From Taxillus chinensis (taxonomy: Eukaryota > Streptophyta > Magnoliopsida > Santalales > Loranthaceae): a stretch of DNA of 64,000 nt. The position numbers and the translations under genes were made by a program. The notes under the pieces are model-generated. The model worked only from the letters and a program-made list of their open reading frames with translations, made no database searches and was not told the DNA's origin. The stretch is from the NCBI GenBank assembly GCA_023512835.1, contig CM042084.1, positions 16,812,403 through 16,876,402 of the forward strand. Direction: 5' to 3'. Below, in pieces: positions 12,601 to 24,277 of this stretch; the stretch's first letter is position 1; every line of letters begins with the position of its first letter.

Positions 12601-15600
12601 ACACGAAATAGTTGAGGCCTTGTGTGCATGTTGTGGTGACAAGGCGCAGGGGCGAACAGGTTCGCAATGGCATTCCTTTTGAAGAATTAGGATACTATTA
12701 ACCGAGAAATTAGCATCAGGCTTATGGTATTCCTTCCAAGGACTAGGAGAACTTCATGACTTTTGTGGCCTTGATCCCCAAGATTTAAGGGGCCACTCAG
12801 GTCAGGGATTTTAGAGCAATTAGCCTGGTTAGGTGTATTTACAAGCTTATCTCTAGGAGATAGGTAGTTAGCTTAAGGGGGTTCTTAGGAAGTTGGTGGG
12901 TCCTTTGCATCATGCTTTTATGGGTGATCACTAGATTCTTGACCTTGTTTTAACTACTAATGAAGTGGTCGATCAGCATATTAAGTGCAGGACCAAGGGC
13001 ATGGTGTATAAGTTGGATATTAGCCTAATTTGGTAATGATGTACTTTTAGAATAAGCTCCTTTTAGTCCGGAAAAAAAATAATTTTAAAAATAACCAGGT
13101 GAAGGTTTAGTAAACTATAAATTTAAAAGTATTGTATGTTTTAAAAGCAGATAATAAGTATTGGGAAACTTAAAAATAAAATTACTCTAGAGATATAAAA
13201 AGGCAAAAATATCCTTACGATATCCAACTGGCCCTGACCCTCATATCTCTCATCTTCCTCCACTTTCCCATTGCTGTCGTGAATGTGATCTCCCCTAATG
13301 CCGCACCAACTTGCAGTCCAGAACCGACAATGCCAGAGTTGCCGCACCATATTTCCCTTGCCAGAGTTGCCACAGCTGCAGATGGACAACATCAACGACG
13401 CTCTGATCAGCTCCAACTACTTCAAGAGCTGAGCCAACATCCTCTCCGGCGTGGTTTGAACAGAATGTCCTCTTCTCCAACATGTCCATGAATTCTCTCC
13501 TAAGCTCTAAATCCCACAAAATTTTCCTAGGGAACATGAAACAATGGTGCATGAACCTACGAATGAGGTAGAACTTGTCCAACCTGAGGGCATCAATGCC
13601 TCTCCACTCGCGATAGAGGGTAAGGAGGAAGGCAGAGAAGTAGGCGACGGCAAGAGGGCTAGGGAGGCGGAGAAGAGAGGAGAGACAATTGATGAGGAGG
13701 GCCTGTGGGGTGGCCTTGTCGACGTGTCAGAGGCCCTTCCAAATCTTCTTCAAGTGTCATCGGAGACTTGGGTCTGACCCAAACCACCGTGGCCACTCTG
13801 CGGTCATGGAAGTGAACATCAGGCGGCTGTAGATTCTATAGCGCCGCCTCCCAAGGACCATCTAGCCGAACAGGGTCGATGATAGGTATATTAAAATTAT
13901 AGAATTTATTTTAGGGTTAATGCTGATATTTTAACATTTAAAAAACAAATTCTTTGAAAAGCAACCTTGGAGTTGCTTATGCTTTTGCCAAAAAAAAACT
14001 TATTAAATAAGTATTTTTTTTTATTTTTACCAAACATCTTTAACTTGCTTATGCTTATAAAACAAACAAAAGCAGTATGTCAAAAGCTTTACCAAACTGC
14101 CCCATTGAAAGGCCTACAATAATGTTAATTGGGGCTTCCATTTAGGGGTCATGCAAAAAATGACCTTCTGGTGTACTTCCTTTCTCTCTTTTGCATTCCG
14201 ATATTAGTGGCCAAGCTACTATAGTGCTTAAACTGAATGTTATTGTGGGGAAACTATGATGATGGGTTCAAGTTCCACTTGGAAAAGTGGAATTCTATCC
14301 AAAGGCTGCTAGCATAAGGTGGGTTCGGGATTAAGCCTGTTTGTGCCTTTAATCAAGATTTGCTTGCAAAATGGAAATGGGGCATTATGGCAGAGAGAGG
14401 CAGCTCATGACGACAGGTTATAGGGTCCAATGTTGGGCCAAATCACTTTGGCTTGAGGCCATTGAAAGGTCTTCATAGGGTCAGCATGTGGAACAGATTA
14501 GAGATGGAAGAGTTCCTCCTATTGGTCTTATGGAAGCCAAGGGAGGATGATGTTTGGTGTAGGGAACAGACATTGTAGATGATGTTTCCTATGGCTTATG
14601 GGTAGACCTCTCAAATTACTGCACTGGGATGGGGCAGGCCAGAATGTTATTTCTGTCCGGAATGCTCAAAATTTGGAAGTCCGTGTGTTTTTAGCTTTTT
14701 TTCAAGATTTGAATAAATGCAGCATCCACAGGGGGCAGCTGGACAAGGTGATCAGAGGGCACCATTCATGGTGCTTTCTTGGTTAAAAGCTTCTTCAAAA
14801 TCCAAATTAGGTGGAATACAATGGGCATCAATAAGGAAAGATAGTGGCAAGCTATTGGGAGGACTAAGGTTCACTTGGGAAGTTGTTTAGGATGAGGTCC
14901 TTACTCTAGATCAACTTCAGAAGAGGGGTTAGTCCTTGGTGAGTCGGTGCCTGCTAGGCCAGTATACGGCAAAACAAATTGGTGAGCTCCTTTTAGCCCG
15001 TACAATTATGGAGTTTGATGATCCAATTATGGATCGTGTGGGCCCAAAGATTGTGGCCTAGAGTGAGGTGTTGGCATGCACAAGAGCAAAGTAGGCTGTG
15101 TGTTTTATCCCTCCATCTTTCAGGATCTATGGATGAAGCACAAGTCTCGAGCCTTAGAGAATAATAAAAACAGTCTCCAAGGGGTGAAAAGGAAATTGCG
15201 GAAGTCATTATTCAATATTCCATTGTATTGTAATCTTCTACATTTTGACAAATAGGATGACCTCACTCTATGTTGTTTTTGCAATTTGTGTCACCTTCTT
15301 AGTGGCATTAATGGAACTTCATTTTTTTAATTACAGCATGCTAGGTTCAAAGATCAGGTGACAGTTTCAAAGCTGAATGGATATATATCAAGTGTTGTTA
15401 GAATTAGTAAAGGGATATTTGATGTATGAGGGTCTAATAGGTTAATCTATAATTGCCTATAAAAGCATGCTTCATATTATTAAATAAATAATCCATTTAT
15501 TTTTATATCAACCTCAATTTCCAACAACCACCTTTCCCTTCTAGTAGATTCAAATTTTCATTAAGTTCACAGATCTAAAATTTTTACTGCGAGAAATGAT

Positions 15601-18600
15601 TTTCTCCATGCTTTGTCTGGTCCAATGGCAAAGAGTGGCAGTTTGAGACTTTACAGGCACCACCTATCTTGAAGTATACCACAATGATTCATATTTAGAA
15701 CCACCTAGCAGACAGACTGAAGTAGTAAAAAAACTGTAGGAAAATTGGCTCGTGGGCACAAAACATGGAAAGACAATTTCCAAAAAGTACAAACAATAAA
15801 CTAAAGCCAAAGAAGCACAGTCCTAACAAAGATGGACATAATTCATTGGATATGAAAAATGAAATATATTAAAAACAGTCAGTTACGCAAGAAATTAAAG
15901 GACAATGGCATATACCCGTGTATTGGAGACTAGATTTTCAACAACTCCTTTTTGTTGACTGAGCTGAGCTTTCAAAGCACTTGCATTGTCCTGCAAAATA
16001 TTAGAAGCTAAGAGGACTTCTAGAACTTCATGAAATCAGGTGTCAATTGTCAAAGGAGAGAGAGAGACAAACAGTTTCTCTCATAATAATAATAATAAAA
16101 TGAACTTCAAAGAAAACATATACACCCCCATCAATAGTCACATACAAATGCAACAAAATGCTAAAAAGATAGTGTGAAAATAAAACAAAGGACAGATACC
16201 AAACGGTGAATAAATGTATCTGAATACCACTGACTTTGACACAATTCACTAAAATTTCACCATGCATTAGGAAAGAAAGACTATCATAGACCACAGCAAG
16301 AAAATCATGTTCTAGACAAGCTTCCAGTTGAGTAAGGTCCTGTGCTTGTTAGCGTAACAGAAACAGGACAGGGATGAAAAGCACAGCAGATGCAACAAAA
16401 TAACAATGGCAACAGAAATGGTGGCACCAGCATGCGAGAGGGGAGTAAAGGGGCAAGGTGAAGCTGAGGTGATTAATTTAGAGCTAATGGGGTGGGGGCA
16501 AGGCCTTTTTGGAGAGAGCACAGGAGCGCAGAGAGTAGGGCACTATTTTGAACAATTTTCTTTTGCAATTTAGTCTTTGTGAGTAGGCTCCTAGTAACAA
16601 AGCACTAATGATACAGTGCCAGTCTGCCAGATGTTCATTGAATTTTTAGGTTTTATTACGTACTCAAGAGACATGGCCATATGCCATCAGTACTTTGTAC
16701 CTAGGAGTCTACACTATCCTGTTCACTCATATATAAATACTCATTATTATATTGTGCTATGAAGTATCATAAAACGGGGCATTTGGTCCTTTTAAAAGAT
16801 ACTAGGTTTTACCCAGTTTTCCTAGGTCCCTCTACTCACTTCAATCCCTAATATTCAATAATACGTAAGAGAATAATATTATCAGTGTTTAATGAATTGT
16901 GATATTTATTATCCAACAGACAAGTATGACCACTAAAAATTGGACAAGAGAGTTTTAAATGAAACTGCATCTCTGAAACCCACTTTCCAGCACCAACTGA
17001 ATGTGATATTAATAAACTTTATCTATTAAACCCCCACTTACTAGGAAACAGATTATAAAAGAATGGCTATACAGTGTAACCTGTAGACCTTTCAAACATT
17101 TTATGACCAATTCCCTCAAAATTCACAAAAGAATCAAAACTCAGGCATTTGGAAAAGAGAGACACACAGCATAAGATTTACGACGCTTGAGAGCTTCACG
17201 GGCAAGATCTTCATCTCCCTTCCCAAGGGCAAGTTGTGCTCTTCGATACCTAATGCCAAAAGAGAGAGACAGAGAGAGAGATAGAAGTTAACAGAAAGTC
17301 ACCTTCTATGCTCTTCATGTAAGGCAGTAAGGCTCCTTAAAAAAAAATTACCAATCTGATGAAGCTTGTTCAGCAGATTTATATTTGTTTTCCAACTGCT
17401 TTTGAGAGGCCAAAACCTACATTACATTTAACAAAAAATATAAACCAAAGTCGTAATGCATGAGCAATTGAGGGCTAGTATGTGCATCATTTCCCCTTTC
17501 TCTATGCCTATTCATAGATTTCAACATTTTAAAGTTCACTTCAACTTCAAGACCAAGAAAAATAATAACTTCAAAGTGAAACAAAGGGAATATAGATACC
17601 TGTGCGGTAGCTTGACGCATCTTTATTAAATCATCATTCATCTCAATAACAGTCTGTTCCAAGATTTTTTCGGGGTCTTCAAATGAGCTTATAAGAGCAT
17701 TGGCATATGACTGCAGGCAAAAATAAAAAAAGAAGAAGAAAACACCTTGTCGCCTTAAAAGATATAAATGCAAAAAATAGAAGTTATGACAGTTAGATTG
17801 AGATGAAAGCAAGCTAAATGTTTGTATGCACTACCTTAATAACTCTAGCAAATCTTCCAAAGAGGTTTGACTGCACACCAAGAGCCCCATTGTTGTGACT
17901 ATTAGATCTTGATCTACAGGAATGAGAGATTTGTAGTCTTGTTACTTTAAGTGCTCCAACTGTATGAAAATAGTATGTAATTAAAGAGAAGACATAAAAC
18001 CATATTATATTCAAGTTCATATGATATTTTTCTCATATGCAAGAGAATTCAGGAAATTCAAAAATTTATTGAACTTTTCTAAGAAACACAATTATTATTA
18101 TTTTTGATAAATAAGAAACCCAATTAAATGAAAGTGAAGTAAGCAAGGCTTAAGACTAAGTATGCAATGCTACAGGGGGAAGACCCCCTATGGATGTGCA
18201 TATGCCTACAATCAGGAGATGGTGCGATTTCAACCCTTGTTGTTTCTCCTATGGGGCTTGGATTTTGAACTACGGCAGTGTGAGCGGTCAGTGATGTCCT
18301 TTCCCAATGTATCAACAAAGAAAATTATTACTAAGATTATGGGAAACCCTAGGCAAACAAACTACAGAAATAGTACTCTACCATGAATCATATCCCTAGA
18401 CACCAATTTCCTAGGTCTATAGTTTTCCTGTGGGAATCAAAATTTCAATGGCCAAACAGGCACTTTATGTTTCATTTATCAAGCAATTCATGGAAAAACT
18501 AGCATGAATGAAAATAGATGGAATGAAAAAAAACAAAGCTAGTAATGGGCTCTCCCTCGAGCTTGCCAAGATGCATTCTTTTTTTTTATATAAGCAAAAC

Positions 18601-21600
18601 AAAATTTATTACAGAAAAATTGCACACGAGAAGTATACAGAGAGCAAAATTACAACATTCAACACAAAAGGAACAGTCATTTACAACATCACACATGAAC
18701 GAAAAACGTAACCCACCTAAAGCATACAATCAGTCCCCCAAAGAACGAAAAAAATAATAATAAAGTTCAACATCAGTCCGCTCCCGGTCCTCAAACACAC
18801 GCATGTTTCGCCCGCGCTAAAGACTCCACATAAGGCAATGATGGACAGCCCACCAAACCACTGAATGCCACCCCACACCCCCTAACCAACACACAAACAA
18901 TGCTTGAAGGGACAAAGGCATCACCCACGGGACCAAAAACAAGCCCAAGATCATATGCCAACCCACTAGCATAAGTACAACAAAGAAACAAATGGTCCAC
19001 GCACTCAACTGAAGCCTTACACATGTAGCACCTGCTAACAAGAGCGAAACCCCTCCGCCTCAAATAATCAGTAGTCGGAATCTTGCTCGGAACAGTTGTC
19101 CAAGCGAAGAAGGCTACTCTAGATGGAACCCGCACCTTCCAGACACCCCGCCATGGAAAGCTCTCTGGCTAGGTAAGCGTGAAAAGGAGTAACAACTCCG
19201 GACCTAGTAGTCACGCTCCCGATTAGGTCCCCACCTCATCCTATTTGCGGTAGATCTCGCAGAGGGAACTGAATATAACATGTCAAAAAAAGAAAAGAAA
19301 GTTTCTAACTCCTAATCCTGCGTAGCGCGCAAAAAGATCACTTTTCATTGCATGATAGGACCCCGACGACAGTAAACATCGACACAAAAGCATCGGGAGA
19401 ACACACAAGCTAATACAACTCCGGATAAACAAGCTTCAAGGGAGAATCACCACACCAAATATCATATCAAAAACGGATAGAAACACCATCCCCCAACTCA
19501 AATCCCACAAATCGAGAGAAAGAATCCCACCTCGCGCGGATGAATTTCCACCCGTCTCATGCCATGAGGACCTCAAGGCAACAAGGAGGTCCATCCCCCA
19601 CTAGCAACCTCATACTTCACCGCAATAACCTTCCGCCACAAAGCCCCCCGCTCCACATCAAACCACTAGAAGAGAAGCATTAAACCGGCATAGCTTCTTA
19701 ATGGCCAATCTGCCAAGAGAAAAGGGAAGACACACAAGCCCAATCCACCAAATGAATCTTTGTTGCACCCACCACGGATCCCCAAAGAAAATTCCTTTGG
19801 ATCCACTCGAGTTAAGAAGCCACGAGAAGAGGAAATAGAGAAAGATAATAGGTCGGCAAGCTGAACAAAGTACCTCTGAGCAAAGTGAGCCGACCCTCCT
19901 TGGAGAGGTAAATGCGCTCACCCGACCAAACAACACTCCATCCACTCAATAACTAGCTCCCAAATAACAATAGTCTTAAAAATGCCCCCAACAGAAGACC
20001 CAAATACAAGAGGGGAAGCTGCCAGGATGCATTCCAGGAGCTTGCCAGGATGCATTCTAGACTAATCATCTGGGGCTCCCTACATATTTTTTGCTTTCCG
20101 TTGCCTTCACCATTCAGCCCGCAGCTCAGTTTTGTTACTTTTACAAGTATTTCTTGTTTGGTAGTACTCTCTTGGGGTTTCAAGCCTGCACCAAAGTCCT
20201 GCACTCTCTTCCCCCTTCAGAAATTTGTACTGATGAGGCTATACTCTAAAATTGCTTTAATGAGGTAGGTAGAGTTGTCAAATCATGAATGAATCATTAA
20301 TTGTTTTGGTCATTTTGTAAATTGTAAATCAAATTGAATCGCAAATCGTAAGGTTCAAAAAAAATTCAAAAACAAACTTAGAGAAAGATAATAACAAACT
20401 TAATGGTTAAAAACATGCTGTTTCAACATAATTAAATAGGCAAAATGTCATATAACTCTAATGAAACATCAATTAATTCCAAAACTGTAAAACATCAAAT
20501 ACAAATAGTGAGCAGAAAAAGAGAATAAGAAGAATGATCGAAGTTGCACAGGATTAGATGGCTACTAAAGTCCCACACCAGCAAGCAGTAGGCCAGGGGG
20601 AGTGGAAGAAGAGAACAAAAACAACGAGAAAAAAAAAGTTACAACTTAAATTCATTGATTTCCAGCTGTCTAGGCGGGAGGAAAATGTGAGTGATTTAAA
20701 TCTAGGGTTTTTGACTTCTTTAACAGTTTTAATGTTATTATTTTTATATATAACAAAGTATATTCTAATATATAAATAATTAAGCCAATAAAAAGACCAG
20801 TATAGCTTATGATTCAAAAAAAAACCTAATATAGTTTTTATAGAAGTTCATGCTATTAGTTATTCTAAAAGCCCAAAAATCAGGCCCAAATTTAAACATT
20901 TAAAAAAATTATATTGAATTGTAAAATTGAATTGAATCATGAATCGTATAATTAACTGCTTACCTCCCGAATGAATCAAATTGTGAATCATACAATTTTT
21001 ATACGCTGAAAGCAGGTACAGAGTGCAAAGGTGTTGTGGGAATTGGGGGTTTCTAGAGTTCTTTTTGGCGTTCTTTCTATTCAATCCATTATTGCACATT
21101 GGGCTGGTCTTAGCCTCTATGAAGATTTGTACAGGCGCAATGATCTCTTGACCACAACACATTAGCATTCATCCAATTAATAATAAGAATATGTTTTCAT
21201 AAAAAGAAGAAAAATAGCACAAACCAGACTAAACTTCTTAATGTATGGCATAAATACACCTGGAGAAAAAAAAACAATGACAGGTGCATCCATCGGCTGG
21301 AAAAGATTGATATTGAAAGAAAAAATAACAGCCGATAGGAATGTTTAAAAATGAAAGATCTGTATATTGAATCAAATATAAATTTTCTATCTGTTTTAAT
21401 TCATATAGCCGATAACATATTATTGGGATTAAGATTGATTGGTTTGATTAAATATATTGAGAAAGAGAAGAGAAAAGCGGTATTTCTCAATCTTAGCACC
21501 TGACAATTAAAGCAAATTAGTCCAAATGTAAAGTGGGTAAAGTTCATATCATTTGCTTACAATTAGCAATGCAGTTAGTTTCTTTTTCTATGACAGCAAA

Positions 21601-24277
21601 TATCTTATTTCAAGAGTGACATTTATTATGACAAAACATGGTAAGCAACATCACTTGGCATAGTTGAAGCTTTAAAATAGTGTTTGGTGTGTTGTGTATG
21701 CAAATGGAATGTAGTTTGGTATCCTTTATATTTTTTTTTTCCTTTAAAGATAAAATAAACTCCTTTGTTATCACCTCCATTGAAGTCATTTTTGATCTTT
21801 CACTTAAATTTTTATCTTATTCAATATCAATCTTTTTCACCCACAAGTGCATCCATTGGCTTAGTCTTAAATGGTCAAACCAATATAACTATGTAAGTGA
21901 TTATCTCTAATTTTATCTTCAATCGGAACTACTCCAATGATATGGTGAATATCTTCATTTCTAATCTTGTCTATCTTAACATTCGAATCTCAATAACACT
22001 AAGCTTGTGTATATTGTTTCTTGTTAGCCACTTAACCCAACACTCCATTCCATATAACAAAGAGGTGTAATAGTCATCCTATAAAGATTTTCTTTTAAAA
22101 TCAGTGACAGATTGCGAAAACTCTCATCACACGTTTCCACCTAAGTCATCAGACTTTAATTTTATGATTAACATCACTATCAATCTCCCTATGACTAGTA
22201 CTTAAAACTTTCCATAATAGGTATCTATTAGTCATCAAGTGTAATAAAACTTTGATCATTATTCCTTCATTTCCTAAACTAATACTCCATACATTCAATC
22301 TTCGATGTGCTAATCTAAATCCCCTACCTTCCAAACTCTACAATTCTAATTTTTTGTTAAGCCATTTTTTGGTCTCATCAATCAAAATAATATTATTAAC
22401 GAACAATATACACTATGATATATCCTCACAAATAGTTTTGATTATCTTGTCTATTAATATTACAAAGAGGAAAGGACTCAATGCGCTCCTTCATACACCC
22501 ATATTGTGATCGAAAACCCATTTGTTAATCCACCACTAGTTCTAACATTAGCTATAACACTCTCATACATATTCTTTATTAATATATATATAATATTTGC
22601 TTAATTATCATTATCCTCATGTAAATCTATAAGAGATGCACACATCATCATGCAATATGAGGATATAAGAGCCTCGTCCATAGCCCATGAGGCAACATCC
22701 TAGCATGGGTGGGAAAAACATCACTCCATCCTATGTAGAGAAAAAAATGATGTGCTATAAATCCAATCAATACTAAGCATCATATCTCCTAGTTCTATAC
22801 CCCCCTCCCCCAACTTTCTATACAATTATGATGAACAATTAAATAAATTATAGCTTTTTTATAAATAAGACAGATTTTATTAGATGAAAATTACACACAA
22901 GAAGTGCTTGAAAAGCATACAAAGGCAAATTACATCAAAAAGACAATAACCAACTCAAAAAGAACAATCATTGATAACATCCCACAAGGAAGAACAACGG
23001 ACACCACCCAAAACAGACATCCAATCCCCCAAACAACGGAAAAAAACAACAATGTTTTTGTCATGTTTTTAACAGCATTGATCTTTCGCTAGTTGGTGGA
23101 GTTTTCAAGTGGCCTAATAATCACATTGAACCATCCTTTTCTTGGCTTGGAACTCCATGTCTTTTTCTTCTATGGCTAATTCTCAGATCCCCTTTGCTAA
23201 TAGTCTTTACCTCGGACGTGTTTTGTTTTCCTTCCTTTGGTGATATTGTTACTGATTGCTCCTTTTGAGTCTGTTCTTGTGCTCCTGCTTTTCACACACT
23301 CCTTGTATGCGGTTTTTTCTAATAAAATTTTCTTACTCGTCAAGAGGGGCGTGGAGGTATTCCCTGCTGACGATTCAAGTGCAAATAGCAATTGGAGAGG
23401 CGTAACGACAGAGCTGCTCGTATGCTCATGAAGACCCAGTGGCTCATGTGGCAGCTCTGCAGCGACATGATGTAGCGATGAAGTCTGTTGTAGTCACCAT
23501 CAAGGCACGCACCTCCCAGTTAGAGATCTGGTTGACACAGAGGAGACACGCAGAAGAGAGGATAAAAGAGAGGTTGTTTGACCACACAAGGCAAGAGCCA
23601 AATGAGAGACTCTTGCAATGGGGTGGCAGCCAGCAGTTCTTGTGATTAGGGTTAGGGCAAAATTTTCTTGTTTTGCTCTGATACCAAGTAGAAAGATAAT
23701 TAGAGAATAATATATTTTCTCATTCATAATTAAACGATTACAACAACATTCGTACTTATATACCAGGTGAAAAAGACCTCATTAGATAAAAAACTAATTT
23801 AGGTGAAAATAGAACTAATAATACAATAAGAATACATCTCATTCCAACTAAACACACTAGATTTTCCAATCACAACTGGAATTGCATCCGAAGTCTAAAC
23901 ATCAGACTAACAAAAAGTCACAACAATACCATGAAAAGCGAACCAATTATGTACCCCAACACAGCAACAAGTAGCAGAAAACCACGGATTAGAGCATAAA
24001 CCTACAAGGGTAATTCGAGAAATGGCTGAACTCGCAGAATGCTAGAACCTAGAGTTTGCAGCAGACCCAATATAGCAACGAGTGAACTTATCAAAAAAAA
24101 AACAACGAGTGAGATGAGGCGAGGTGAGGTGACATTATACGCACCTCCATTAGCGAACAAGGACGACTTGAAAGGCGGTGTTCTGGCAACAACGAGCCAG
24201 CTCGCAGAGGAGGCCTGCAGTGATACAGATGGCGGCGAACACAGACTTAATCCCGTAATGGGTACTTTCGTAGCCAT
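6668..24277 (-). CDS. VIPP1: VIPP1/IM30, chloroplast membrane-associated protein (PspA family)
   Basis: Eleven phase-consistent exons: 24277-24145, 17959-17835, 17710-17600, 17416-17352, 17249-17168, 15990-15916, 11798-11728, 11620-11538, 8556-8492, 7842-7768 and 6787-6668, giving 334 aa (Arabidopsis VIPP1 is about 330). VIPP1 is an ESCRT-III/PspA-type protein that forms rods and rings on plastid inner-envelope and thylakoid membranes and is needed for thylakoid upkeep. Residues 1 to about 70 are a Ser-rich plastid transit region starting [10 protein letters not shown]. Residues 76-86 ([11 protein letters not shown]) are the amphipathic membrane-binding helix. It continues with [19 protein letters not shown], the coiled coil with [13 protein letters not shown], and the plant/cyanobacterial C-terminal extension ending [12 protein letters not shown]. 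Odd points: the usual acidic residue of the LFE/DRF motif is Gly here (GGA), and the Met often found before NLF is Ser. An in-frame ATG 15 bases upstream (24292) could also be the start. Intron 1 is 6.2 kb. Confidence 0.93.
6865..6990 (-). pseudogene. Decayed echo of the VIPP1 last exon
   Basis: At 6908-6865 the minus strand reads [14 protein letters not shown], close to [17 protein letters not shown] encoded by the true last exon at 6787-6668. The DNA match includes gagttgaatga followed by gccag after a gap of about 13 bases. Further upstream, about 6990-6970 reads ggtggtgtaca, resembling agtggtgtaca in the VIPP1 3' UTR near 6515. This suggests a partial tandem duplication of the gene's 3' end, now inside intron 10. 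Confidence 0.45.
8940..9420 (-). mobile_element. Ty1/Copia polyprotein relic
   Basis: Minus-strand frames near 9160-9064 read [15 protein letters not shown] followed by a stop, the usual C-terminus of a Copia polyprotein. Near 9250-9185 the minus strand reads [13 protein letters not shown], resembling the start of the Copia reverse transcriptase domain. The middle of the pol gene is missing, so this is an internally deleted remnant. It lies in intron 8 of VIPP1. Confidence 0.6.
10080..10340. repeat. Imperfect local duplication
   Basis: The word ggcagcccatcct followed by gttctct occurs at about 10144 and again at 10321. A second pair, caaagtacatttgcaagtagcatct near 10090 and caaagtaaatttgcatttagcatct near 10204, keeps the same order but a different spacing. 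This fits an old tandem duplication disturbed by an insertion or deletion, in VIPP1 intron 8. Confidence 0.5.
10917..11275. repeat. Two LTR-like direct repeats in tandem
   Basis: Copy A (about 10917-11105) and copy B (about 11128-11272) share, in order, the words gaatattaaatat, ttaggttaagag, agtaaggagcaagtat or its variant, tctcaatatatatct and ctcttttattaca. They resemble fragments of a Copia-type LTR with its transcript end. No internal retroelement coding sequence lies between them. Confidence 0.5.
13101..14104. mobile_element. Putative hAT-like non-autonomous element carrying an RRP1 fragment
   Basis: The left side (13101-13170) reads gaaggtttagtaaact then gttttaaaagcagataataag. The inverse of the right side (14104-14030) reads ggcagtttggtaaagc then gttttataagcataagcaag. 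The two align loosely as terminal inverted repeats, with the TTTGGTAAA-like end seen in many plant hAT elements. The element splits the LINE and encloses the RRP1 pseudogene. I could not fix its exact ends or an 8-bp target duplication. Confidence 0.4.
13440..13785 (-). pseudogene. RRP1/Nop52 (ribosomal RNA processing protein 1) gene fragment
   Basis: The minus strand reads QVSDDT, then after a one-base shift LKKIWKGL, a stop, [56 protein letters not shown] and [18 protein letters not shown]. This follows the N-terminal part of plant RRP1, a nucleolar protein for 60S rRNA maturation, for about 115 codons. A frameshift, an in-frame TGA and a loss of a few residues after WKGL show that it is dead. 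Reading frames below about 13440 no longer resemble RRP1. No intron-like gap is visible inside the fragment. Confidence 0.75.
15396..15530 (+). mobile_element. Possible short solo LTR (TRIM-like)
   Basis: The segment begins tgttagaattag and ends atttccaaca, so it has the TG...CA ends of an LTR with a short inverted terminal repeat. Inside are tataaaagc, resembling a TATA box, and a T/A-rich 3' part. At about 135 bp it would fit the LTRs of miniature (TRIM) retrotransposons. No partner LTR or clear target duplication was found nearby. Confidence 0.4.
18580..20037 (-). mobile_element. 5'-truncated L1-type LINE with well-preserved target-site duplication
   Basis: The minus strand starts in the RT C-terminal region ([30 protein letters not shown] near 19910-19830). 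It ends with the zf-RVT region ([38 protein letters not shown] at 19130-18970) and an A-rich tail at 18590-18580. Frameshifts and stops are present. The word cttgccaagatgcattct at 18562-18579 recurs as cttgccaggatgcattct at 20041-20058, and the match extends to 21 bases with one mismatch. This gives both ends of the insertion. It lies in VIPP1 intron 1 in the gene's orientation. Confidence 0.88.
21828..22640 (-). mobile_element. RTE-type LINE reverse-transcriptase relic
   Basis: Minus-strand frames match the plant RTE family in order. About 22590-22510 reads [19 protein letters not shown]. About 22505-22350 reads VYEGA, then [25 protein letters not shown], where FADD has become FVNN. About 22090-21840 reads YGTECWVVK and [12 protein letters not shown]. 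Stops and shifts make it inactive. It lies in VIPP1 intron 1. Confidence 0.75.
22855..23055 (-). mobile_element. LINE 3'-end fragment
   Basis: The stretch after the T-run at 22855-22860 (cagattttattaga, cacacaagaagtgc, caatcccccaaacaacg) parallels the 3' ends of the LINEs at 2386 and 18580, which also show tttatta, cacaagaagt and aatcacccaaacaacg. This is another short, 5'-truncated minus-strand copy of the same family. Confidence 0.6.
23640..23780 (-). mobile_element. Possible Copia primer-binding-site junction
   Basis: The word gctctgataccaag at 23677-23690 is the inverse of ttggtatcagagc, the primer-binding site complementary to initiator tRNA-Met used by many Copia elements. It is followed by AT-rich LTR-like sequence. 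No coding domains could be recognised next to it, so only a junction remnant is proposed. Confidence 0.35.

Larger units (their letters stand above)
12100..15235 (+). mobile_element. Degenerate L1-type LINE, interrupted
   Basis: Plus-strand frames follow the order of a plant LINE ORF2. About 12118-12340 reads [21 protein letters not shown]. About 12750-13020 reads [26 protein letters not shown] and [12 protein letters not shown], which are RT motifs. After a break, 14255-14400 reads [16 protein letters not shown] and [14 protein letters not shown], and 14895-14960 reads [13 protein letters not shown], the zf-RVT region. Several stops and frameshifts make it non-functional. The break from about 13100 to 14104 is filled by a different element. 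All of this lies in VIPP1 intron 6, opposite to the gene. Confidence 0.8.

Noticed and set aside
20274..21010. Possible MITE with aatcatgaat words at both ends
   Set aside because: The words are AT-rich and could not be aligned as true terminal inverted repeats.
23237..23645. Two open frames of 64-68 codons that might be retroelement gag
   Set aside because: No zinc knuckle or other gag motif; only the nearby primer-binding-site word supports an element.
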